Source of the DNA: Siphonodentalium dalli
Lineage: Eukaryota; Mollusca; Scaphopoda; Gadilida; Siphonodentaliidae
Direction: 5' to 3'
Assembly (NCBI GenBank): GCA_032622095.1
Contig: CP136065.1
Coordinates: 240,973,530 to 241,037,529, forward strand
Length of the DNA: 64,000 nucleotides
Translations under genes and position numbers: made by a program
Shown: positions 47,301 through 59,300 of the stretch, piece after piece
Position numbering within the stretch: the first letter of the stretch is position 1
Layout: every line of letters starts with the position of its first letter
Notes under the pieces: model-generated
Seen by the model: only the letters and a program-made list of their open reading frames with translations
The model's database searches: none
What the model was told of the DNA's origin: nothing

Positions 47301-50300
47301 AACTCATATTTTAAAGAGTTTATATTTGATGATGCACAACGTTACAAAAATTCAAAATGAATTCTTGTTACAAACAACTTTAGTCTAGAAGTTGACAGCG
47401 TGTGTGTTTGTTTATGTTGCAAAACGAAACTGCAGAAAGAATGAATGTGTCACCTTTATTGTCAATTGTCTTAGAATAATTGTGCATTTGTACTGTTCAA
47501 AGAGGTATCATAAGAGAGAGAGCTTGGGGGGGTATTCTGGAATCAGATTGGCCATCTGTCTGTCCATGGATTCAATTTTGTCAAAGCTTTTATTCCTATA
47601 TTTTTCGGTCAATATTTTTAAAACTTGGCACAGATATTTAGTACCATGGTAACCTGTGCACCTGCGATTAAGAGGTCCGTAAAACTTTTTGTGTGTGTGT
47701 AATTATCCATCTTTTTCGACTTTAAACATATTCTAAAAATGCATAATTTTTGGCCGTATGCTTTCTCAGAATGTTCTTAGTCAATTCTTTTCTCATTTCA
47801 GGTTGCCGTTGGACACCCGTCAGAAGTTGATGAGATATTTGATTCTATCTCTTATAGTAAGGGAGCATCAGTGATCCGGATGTTACACAGTTATATAGGA
47901 GATGATGTAAGTGTGTTGTATGATTGTTACCTAGTTAGGTTCTGGCATGGGAATCTTCATTGGTGACCCAATCCGGATGTTACACAGTTATATAGGAGAT
48001 GATGTAAGTGTGTTGTATGATTGTTACCTAGTTAGGTTCTGGCATGGGAATCTTCATTGGTGACCCAATCCGGATGTTACAGTTATATAGGAGATAATGT
48101 AATTATGTTGTATGATTGTTACCTATATTGGTTCTAGCATGAGAATCTTCAAAGAGCGACCAATGGCACTCCAAGTGGGTAAATGTGCCAAAAATATGAA
48201 AGTCTGTAAAAACATCTCCAGTAAAACATGGAGAAATGGATCAACTTCATTCTTAAATTCATTACTGATAGTTCTCCAATAATGAAATTGCACATGTTGA
48301 AACTATTGTTATGTAAACAAAACTGTTACAATAATTTGTCTACAAACATCGCTAATCCTGTAGTATGCGCAAATATTTTAGTCTGTATGTGATTTTCAGA
48401 ATATTTGTTTATGCCTTGACTTTTTACCATAAAGTTTGGTATATAAAAACTATTATTAACAAGACAGTCAACGACTGTGGAGACGGCCACCAGACTGTAA
48501 AGACTGAGAAGACTGGGACTCGGAAGACCATAAGAGTTAGTACTTGTCAAATTCACTTAAAACAAGTAGTCCTAAAGAAGACATAGCCTAGAGGGTCTCC
48601 GTTGAGCAGTGGGGTGTCCACCTTGAAATATGGTCCAGATCCCCCCACCCCACATAGTCCATAGTCTGCTCCCTCCCAACTGAAGCAAACACACTCCCAA
48701 GTTCGTAAAATTCCTTTGCACATGTTGGAATTTTACAACTGATATCTCAACTTCCTCAAGCTTTCCTAACTGTTACAAAGTTACAACCTGACATGCCCCC
48801 CTTTTTAATGGTGTACCCCATTCAAACAAATTTTGATCCCAACTCTCCATTGGCCATATACACCAAATGCCATTTCTTTATTGGTCGAACCCATTTTCAC
48901 AAATCTGTAACCCAGTCCCAAGTAACACAAGGACCCTCCATACTAGTTAATACTAGGAGCTATTTTAAGAATTACTATGGGGGAAGAGTTATGTACCTGG
49001 TCGCACTCCTATTTGACCTGGTGAACCCATTTAAACAAATCTGAATCCCAGTCACCCAAGGGGAAAAGAATTATGTCCGTGGCTCTGACCCTATTTGACT
49101 CAGTGATCCAATTCTGAATCCAATCTGAATCCTAGTCACCCATACCAAATATAAGCTGAATTAGCCTGATGGTTCTTGATAGGAAGACATTTTAAGAATT
49201 ACAATGGATGGACAAGTCCCTGGCTCCGCCCTTATTTGACCAGGTGACCTCATTTTAACACATCTGTATCCTTGTCACCCAAGAGTTGTGTCCCTGACTG
49301 CCCCTCTTTGACCCAATGACCCCATTTGAACAAATCTGAACCCCAGTCACCCAAGGACCCTCCATACCAAATATAAGCTAAATCGGCCCAATGGTTCTTG
49401 AGAAGGAAGTCATTCTAAGAATTACTATGGAGGAATAGAGTTATGGCCCTGCTTTCGCAACTATTTGACCCAGTGACCTCATTTGAACAAATCTGAAATT
49501 CTGAATGTGAGTCACCCAGGGAACATCCACTCCAAATATGAACCCATTCGGTTTTATGGTTCCGAAGAAGATGTTTAAAGAATTGTTGACAGACAGACAG
49601 ATGGATGGATTGACGAGGAGTGATGACTATAGCTCCTCTGGAGACTTCGTCTCAGGTGAGCTAATAACTAACTCTCATGAAAATTGTTCTAGGATTTCCG
49701 AAAAGGAATGCACCAGTACCTGAAGCAGTATAAATATAAAAACACACTGACGGAAAATCTATGGAAGTGTCTGGAAGACGCGAGCAGTAAACCAGTGACA
49801 GCCATAATGGATAAATGGACCTCTCAGATGGGCTTCCCTGTCATCAAGGTTTGTTAACTCTCAGATGGAATCCCTGTCATCAAGGTTTGTTAACTCTCAG
49901 ATGTGTTCACAGAGGGTGAATTTAGTTATGCTAGCCCGCAATGCAGGATAGCATCACTAAATTCACCCTCTGGCGACCTCATTCTGCAAATGACAGGCAC
50001 ACTAAACTCAGGCTTGGTTCAAAATCCATCAACACCACAAAGCCCATTGAACAAAAAACTGTTGAAAGCGACGTGATTACACAGCAGTTCACATAGCATT
50101 GAATTATTCCTTTAATTGTCCCCCGAAAATTTTATTTTGGGGACTATAGAAACGGGCTCCGTCCATCCGTCCGTTTGGACGTACGTTCGTCCGTCACACT
50201 TTTGAGTACCTTCATGGTGTAATCATCTCCTCCTACAGATTTCATCCCAGAGATTTGAAACTTCAGAATATTGTTGCCCATATATTGAAGATGTGCAACA

Positions 50301-53300
50301 TGTATATAGATGACGGAAAAATTATTTTTTGACGGAGTTATCAACCCTTTTCGAATTAGAAAATTTCAACATTTTTTATAATTTTCTGTATGAGGGTACC
50401 TTCATGGTGTAATCAACTCCTCCTACAGTTTTGATCATAGCTATTTGAAACTTCAGAGTACTGTTACCCACATATTAGAGATGTGCAACATGTATATAGA
50501 TGAAAGAAAAAAAAACAATTTATGGAGTTATTAACCCTCTTCGACTTTTAACAAAGCGGCATCGACTTGCCACGTTTTCGGGGGACACTGTGGTCAGCTG
50601 ACCTTTTATTTTCAGATTGAGTCAATCTATCATGTTGCTTTTACTGAATATAAAAATGTTTTCCTTAAAAAAAACAAATAGTATTGACAAAATTTTATGT
50701 TATTCAGGTGTCTCATAGTCAAAAAGGTGCTGAACGTGTGCTTCATTTATCCCAAGAAAAGTTCTGTGCTAATGGAAAAAAATCAGGTAACGTAAAATTT
50801 CTTTGTAAAATAGGAATCAACCATTGATAACTAATGACTCATTCCAAGATGATAAGTTTTGATATTGGGCCAATTGATGAAGTAAATAAAAACTGTACAA
50901 CAATTCTTCAGACACTGTATATTATTTATATGCAATATATTTCTGTATGAATGTTACTATTTGGAATAATAAGGCCAAACAAAAAAAGATATTTGATTCT
51001 CAGGCAATTTTTTTTGAAAATCAATGAGGCGTGCGGGTTTTATTTTTATTTTTTTCTGCCCATAGTAAGCATGGGTTATTATACATTCCCAGGTTCAGAA
51101 AATGTAGAGAGAACTATGTAATGGATATAAACTAATTAAATCTATATAAAGAATGACAAATTATGACTTCCCGAAACCATGCACATTTGATCTGTCTGGA
51201 ATTATTTTTATAATTTTAACACTTTCATGACGGGAGATGCGCTGGTGCAGCATTAAAGACCCTGTGCCAGTGCATTCTCTTATATATTCTAGTCTCCTTT
51301 AGGAGCCTCATATATAAGAGAATGCACTGGCATACAAGATCAAGGTAAATATTGTTAGGCCAATGCATTCTCTTATATATGCGAGGCACCCTATGGGTGA
51401 CTCGCATATATAAGAGAATTCATTGGCACATTCGCAAAATTTCAGGAAGCTGCAGTCATGAAAGGGTTAAACAGTTCAAAATAATTGTGATTTTGTTTTT
51501 ATGCAAACATGCAGTGAGCTCGAACAGACTTGTTTCCTGCATCAAATTTCCGATTCATTACTGTAATGGGTAACTATGTAACCTGTGATTACCGATTCAT
51601 TACTGTGTATGGGTAACTATGTAACCTGTGATTACCGATTCATTACTGTAATGGGTAACTATGTAACCTGTGATTACCGATTCATTACTGTAATGGGTAA
51701 CTATGTAACCTGTGATTACCGATTCATTACTGTAATGGGTAACTATGTTCAAACTTGTGTACAACACGCGATGTATTCCGTCTGCAAACTCGTGTAAATA
51801 ATAATTGGGTGATGTTTGAAATAAATCACATGGAATCTATCAACTAACCTTTATGGACATCTGTTCAAGTAATAATGGCCACGGGCAACTAAAATTAAAC
51901 CCGGACGATGCAGAGGTGGAATGCTTCGTTCCCCAGAAATGTACTATTTGACTTTGGATGGCCTTATTGGACTTTCTGATCAGGCCTGAGAACATTGCAG
52001 AATGAGGTCCCCAGAGGGTGAATTTAGTGACACTATCCCGCATAGCAGGCTAGCATCACAAAATTCATCCACTGGGGACCTCATTCTGCTAAGGCCTCAT
52101 CTTCTCTGGAAAGATTCTTTATTATCAAATTTCTGTAGAAACTTCTTCACATAGATTCTATTTCTATTTTATTTTAGTTTCTCTATATCCCCATATTGGC
52201 AGATGACACAGTGCATAATCAAGGTTCCCAATGGGTGTACATCACACTATCACCATCTGGGAACTTCAATCTGAGTCTCTGTGTGCCATATCAGATGAGG
52301 TCATGCAGAATGAGGTCCCTATGCAGTGAATTTGGTGATGCTAGCCCACTATGCGGGATAGCGTCACTAAACTCACCCTCGGGGGACCTCATTCTGCAAA
52401 TGACAGGCATGCTAAACTCAGGCCTGATTCTGATCCCCGGAACATGAAACAGGAGATTACTATGCTTAATTTGAAGCTTATGAGTTACTTTGAAGAAGAT
52501 TAGAGTGTTTCACATCACTTTAAATACCATCTGTTGATCCTTCTCTACAGAAAAGCCATATGAATGGATGGTCCCAATCAACTTCACTACAAGCTGCAGT
52601 CCGAAGTCTAACGTCCAGACAATCCTCCTGGATACTCCAAGTATCGACATCACAGTAACAGACGTCGGTAAAGGAGATTGGGTGAAGGTAAAAGTCATTT
52701 ATTGTCTAAGGCACTAAAAATATATCAGTGTTCTTAGCTGGTGTTCTCAGAAAATTTAATTTGGAAAATTGGATGTAGAGAAGCTTATTATTTTCATTTT
52801 TTTTGCTTTAACGGTTCCAACATAACAGACACATCTGCATACCTTAGTGTTATTGTCTACAAGCCAATTTCCATGCAGCCGATATCGTCTGAACACTCAA
52901 TAACTCCCTGCACTGTCCAAGTCTGGAACCACACGGTGGGCTAGCATCACCAAATTCACCCTCTGGGGATCTCATTCTTCTTAGGCCAAAGAAAAAAAGT
53001 GTTGTGGTTCGGGTTTCCCGACCAACCCTATTTTAAAGCTGCGACCCTAAAGATTTTGTTGGTAAATCATAAAAAAAATATAATTACAATGATCTCCGTA
53101 GTGCAGCGCATCGCGTACGGAAACGAAAAACGGAACTATTTATAGTAGTACATTTATTCCTCGTATCCGGTTTCTAATAATTCATGTCGCCAAAGTTCGT
53201 GACCGCATAATACAGAGAAAATGTCTTCTATAATAGCGATTATTGTCAAAAAATGCGAACATTTAGCCCAACAAAAATTACTTAAGACTATATCTCACAT

Positions 53301-56300
53301 CACATTCTCCATAAATGTCACTGTCAAACCCCCTCACCCCAGAATGCAGAACCAGTTTACTGTTCACCAATCAATATGCGAACGTATTCATCGGCAATTC
53401 GAAAAATATAAGACCTTTGATGAATATTAACCTTGTGCGGCCCACAAGGAGCATGTCGGCACATGTTGATGACATTAAACACCAATTAATCATTATACCC
53501 CCCGCAACGAAGTTAGGGGGGTATACTGGAGTCAGCTTGTCCGTCCGTCCGTCCGTCGTCCGTCCGTCCGTGGACACAAATTTGTCCGGAGTTTTTCTCA
53601 GTCGTTTTTTGATCAATTTCCGTGAAACTTGGCACAGACATCAACCACCATGGGAACCTGTGCACCTGTGATTATGACGCCTGTCGGACGTTTTTTTTTG
53701 GAGTTATCCCCCCTTTTTCGACTTAGAAACTTTTTTTGCAACATGCATAATTTTGTCCGAGCTTTTATTCCTACATTTTTCGGTCAATGTTTTTTAATCT
53801 TGGCACTGATATTTAGTACCATGGGAACCTGTGCATTTTTTGTGTGGAGTTATTCCCCATTTTCGACTTAGAATATTTTTCGCAACATACATAATTTTGT
53901 CCAAGCTTTTATTCCTACAATTTTCGGTCAATAGGTTTAAGATTAGGGTTATGGTTGTACACCTGCAATGGGAACTGTTATTTTATTATTTTAACTAAAT
54001 ATTTACTGTCATGTCAAACATCTTAGTATTTTTTTAAAAGTGGGGTATCCGTAGTCCCATTGGGACAGTCACACCTCTAGTTGATGAATATTATTTCTAA
54101 TATCACAGATAACATTTAACTTTTGCTCTACTGTATGATCTGCTCCATCCCCAGAATGCCCTAAATTACAAAAAAACACTGGCAATTTACTACATGTATT
54201 TAGTATTCGCTCTCAGTTGGTACTATGACATCCACCAGGACACATTCATATATTTGGTTGGTGAACACAAACTAGTATATTACTGAAAATAGTAGCACTT
54301 GCCTTTGGCGACTGGCCCGCAACTCATCCAGATAATGAATTGAGATCCAAATGGAGTATTGGATCCAAACTTAAGTCGACATGCATTCATGCAGAATTTG
54401 AACCCTTCACTCAATTGCGCTTGGTGATGTGACAATATGGTGTCATACACCCAATGAGCCATGAAAGCTGCAAGCCAACTTGTTTCACCTCTCCCAATTT
54501 TCTCAGTGTATAGACCAGTCCATGTGTGTTTAATGAGTTGAACATCTATTGCACAAGTTTCTTATGGTGCATGGGCTAGGTGGCAGACTCATCTTATAAC
54601 TTACACCATTACAAATGTGTGCAATAATTCTCAAATCATAACATGCTTGGATGGATCTACATATCCACATTTTTCAATGAAGTATTTTCTATAACATAAC
54701 ATTTGAACACAACTCATACTTGATACACAGGGTAGATAACGTATATTTTAATATCTAGTGTCTGAATATCATGGATACAAATATGTACATGTACATGTAA
54801 GATTCTGAAATGGTTAATACATTTTGTAAATAAGTGACCAACTGACATAATTATACTTTGAGAATCCCCTCTTGTGGAAACATGATGGAGAAGAATAAAA
54901 TTAATATATTTGTTTATTATGAACTCGACTAATTGGCTCATAAGAGCCCATACTACTGCATAACAATGATGTAAACATAACAGTCCAAAAAACAACAAGA
55001 CAGATATAAAGCTTCACATTGAAATATGATCATGACTAGAGTTATATGTATGTATGAAAAGTGATGGAGTTATCTTAGGAGGATGCAAACTACCTGATGA
55101 CCCTGCAGATGCAACCACGACCCAAGAATTCCTTTTATGATATTGATTATTATAATGTATGATGGTAGTTAAGGAACTGAATTCTGGTGGTCGTCTGATG
55201 CATCTGCCGTGCCATGTCGTTTACATCAGAATAATCTTTTCTTATAATTTTACCAGTGGTGATGAATAACCACAAACGATTCACATTATTTGGATACTTT
55301 ATCACTATGCCATTAAAACAGAGTCGTTTACTTCATTCTATATACTAATATCAGTTAAGCCAAAGAGGGTTATGTATAATTATTACCATTGAAATGATTC
55401 TGAATATCTGTTTGCTTTGTACAGACTTTCTCAGTATCCAACCGAGCTATCTATCGCTTGGCTAGATATTGACTCTCTGAGTGTATTAAAGAGCCACCAT
55501 GTGACTAGGATTGTCAGAATCTGAGAATATATTTGGTAGAGCTTTTCGCTCTTACGAATACATGAAGCTATCAAATGAGTGAGCATGCAATATGGTTACA
55601 TATATATATATATACATAGCATAAATTTGGATCAATGGGACTCTCCACGACTGGTAACCTACTCATTATAATTGAGATATTATATAGAACTGCTACATTC
55701 AAGTACGTTGAGTAATCATTTAATATTGACCCTCATCATACGATGCCATCCTGCCTTTGGGGCGTTTATAATAAACTACCCAAACGAAGCTGGATACCAG
55801 CGGAGAGCCCCAAAAAAGGATGATGCGAGATGAATGTTACCTAACCACCACCAAGAGCGCACAAAGAAATAAGTAGTTATGGACAAGTACTCCTGGACTT
55901 GGCCTATGTACATTAACAAGAACATGGGTGAACATGACTAACTTAAATACAGCTGCTGGTACTGGATGCTTGGGATAAGGCACAATGAGCCTGATATAAT
56001 GTGTCGATGGGGGTATGAATGTATCGCGTGTAACAGTCAGACTCCCACCTGCCGAGTGTTTTGATCAGATGATCCTCTAGCCGCGCACCACATGCAGTGG
56101 TTGCAGCGCCAATACGGAGGCTATGGCCTGAATAATATTGTGATGAAATGCCGCAGCTGAGAATTAGAGCTTTAAGGTTGCTGACAAAAGTTTGGCGTGT
56201 TAGTGGGTCACCGGCGCTGTTAATGAATAAGGGTGAATTGTCGGAAGCTCCATTAACGCGCCGGGCTGAGATTAATTGTTCTAGAAGTAAGACTGGGCAA

Positions 56301-59300
56301 ATTGGAGATAGGCAGAAATATTTTATATGAACGCCTTTCTTGAAAGGGTCAGTCTTAGAGTGACGCAGAAGCAATGATGCTGTTTTTTGCTTTTCGCGAT
56401 TGATGAAGGAAATGTCGCGCAATAGTATGGCAGACGCCTTTTCACGGGCGCTGGTAATGGTAAATTCTCCACACCTGAGGAAACCGAAGAAACCGATGAC
56501 GAGAGCCGTTTTCATTACAAGGCAATCGATGTTAGATATGCGTGAAGGCGAAAGGTTGAGTTTGACTACGAGTTTTTGGAGAATATTGAAAGTGATCGGC
56601 AGACGCGGACGAGCTGTGGTGCTTTGTTGTTTTTTAATACTCTTGAGGACGCCATGGATTCTTGGCCATGGATGGCCATTTGGTTGCTCTAAGGGATTTG
56701 GCAGACCAGCTGAGATATAGAAAAAACGAATACCTGACAAGTATAACTTCACAGTTGAATATGACAACTTAATCTCAAAGTGGCAGAATGCTATGAACTG
56801 TAAAATCACACTTTCATTCAATACTGGTAGCTGAACTGTGCTACTGATGTGAATGTTACTTAGTAGCGCAAACTTTCTGAGCCAGTTAAGTCCGACTAGG
56901 TATTGGACCCGAGTTTGAGGGGAAACAGAATTTGACCACAGCTCCTCTGCCCTGTCGATCAGATTGCCATGACCGCGTTGAAGGCGGGGCATGGAATTGC
57001 TTCGGAATCTGCTTCCGGTGCCAGTTTTCGGAATTCCTGAAAACAATAACGTGACAGACTGTCAGGTACATTATTATGCTTGGATGGAATGTATGATGCA
57101 TAAAACATGAAATTGTGATTTAATGCCGATAGGGTAAGACGCCTCATAAGCTTCATAATTGATGGAATTTTTGAGCGGCCTTTTTTAATGATTAGAACTG
57201 TCGCTTCATTATCACACATAAAAACAATGCGCTTATTGGACCATAAGTGGCCCCATATCATGGATGCTATAGCTATGGGATAAATTTCCAGAAATGCCAT
57301 TGACCAGTCCTTATCATGCTCAATTTTCATTTCTAGAGGCCACTTGCCGTGAAACCACTGAGTGCGGAAAATTCCTCCAAAACCAATTGTAGAACTTGCA
57401 TCAGTATATAGGCTCAGATCGCTTGATGATGTGAACTCGTTATTCAGAAAGACGGAGGAACCGTTCCACGATTCCAGAAATGAAAGCCACATGGCTATAT
57501 CTCTACGGCAAGCGGCTGATATGTTAATATGATGATGCAATTCTGATACAGATGATGCAAGTGATATTAAATATGTAATGAATGAACGGCCGGGAACTAC
57601 GACCTTACCGGCGAAGCTCATGTGGCCTAGCAGACTCAATAATTCCCGTTTTGAGCAGGTACTTTTTTGCATAAATGATAGCAGCAGCTGCTTGAGACGA
57701 GCTAATTTATCGTGAGGGAGGCGACATTCCATTCTTTCCGAATCCAAAATAATGCCTAGGAATTCTAAGCAGGTAGTGGGGCCTATTGACTTCTCTTCGG
57801 CTAGAGGAACGTTGGCGTCTGAAAAAGCTTTCAGCAGGTTATTTACTACCGGCTGAGGGTTAACGTCTCTGGGTATAATTGTGACAAAATTGTCTAAGTA
57901 GTGCAGCAAGTTGGGTATCCCATAAATGTTGGTGGCAATCCAGCAGAGAGCAATTGATAAAGAATTGAAAATCTTAGGGGACGAGTGACTGCCAAAACAC
58001 AATTTTGAATAGAAGTAAAATTTGCCACGCCAGTTGATGCCGTAATAAGGCCATAAGGCCTTTTTTGTCGGACACAGTTTGAAAGCGCTACTAATGTCGC
58101 AGTGGAAAAGATGACTGCCTGGAGGTAGTTGTTTAATGATCTTTGCAGCGTGATCGACAGATACGTATGTCAGCGAAAATTCTTCTTGACTAATTAATGA
58201 GTTAAGAGAGTGTTCTTTAGACGAGTTATGTGGTGCAGAAAGGTCCACAATAAGGCGCTTTTTCTTTGATAATTTTCTAACTGCAATACCGATTGGGTTA
58301 ATGCGATACGTGGCGAAAGGAGGCTCGGAAAATGGACCGAATATGAAATTGTTGGCTAGTTCTTTTGCCAAAAGCTCGTCAACTGCCGAGGGGTCTTTGA
58401 CTGCCGATTGCAGATTTCGCAGTTTTAATGATTGTTTTGGCAGATCTGAAATACCTGTGTCAAAACCGGAAGTAAATCCCTCTAACAAAAACTGTACGAA
58501 ACCCCGGTCCGGATAACTCTGCAGCGCCCAACCTAAGAATGCGACGTTAACCGGAGTGTATATCGAATTGGGAATGGTGGCTTTCGATTCAGCTGCTGGC
58601 ATATTTACATCAGGTAGTCAGGCTGATTTGCCAGGGGGGGTAAAAGGAAACGGCTTTTGCCGTGACTGCTTCTTGCTGCAAACTTGACGAGAATGGGGGC
58701 CTTGGCATGACAGACATTGATGCGAGTATTTGCAAGTCGGTCCGAATGAGCAGCCACGGACTGAATTGAACTGTAAGCAAGGCGTACCCAGCCCCGTAGG
58801 GGTAGCTATAGCTGGAGGCGAGCCACCGGTAGGTGGTGGCATAATAAAAACCCTACCTACCTACCCTATTTTTTCTGGCATGAAACCCGAAACACAACAC
58901 TTTTTTTCTTTGGCCTTAGGTTCATCTTCTGGGAAGTATCTATAGTATCAAATTAAAATTGTTTGACTAAATCATTTGGCACACCTGCAGGCCACATCCG
59001 TCATCAAACTTCATATGAATTTTCAGGGTGACCCCTCAATGGTAGCTGTCCAATAGTTTGTATTGTAAAAAAATTAAATTGAAAAATATTATGTTATGTG
59101 AATCGCGGTAAAAGCCTGTTATGTTTTATGAGAAAGAGAGATATTTACACCTCAAGCCTGGGTATAGTGTATCTGACATTCGCCGAATGAGATCCCCAGA
59201 GGGTAGATTTAGTGCCGCTATCCCACACGGTGGGCTAGCATCACCAATTTCACCCTCTGGGGATTTCTTTCTTCTTAGGTTCATCTTCTGGGAAGTATCT

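Noticed and set aside
51585..51797. Repetitive 70-codon open frame
   Set aside because: Product of the 42-bp tandem repeat; no exon signals.
56148..56720. Plus-strand open frames at 56148-56330 and 56400-56720
   Set aside because: Antisense shadows of the tyrosine recombinase frame.
58301..58945. Plus-strand open frames opposite RT and Gag
   Set aside because: Antisense shadows of the retroelement frames.
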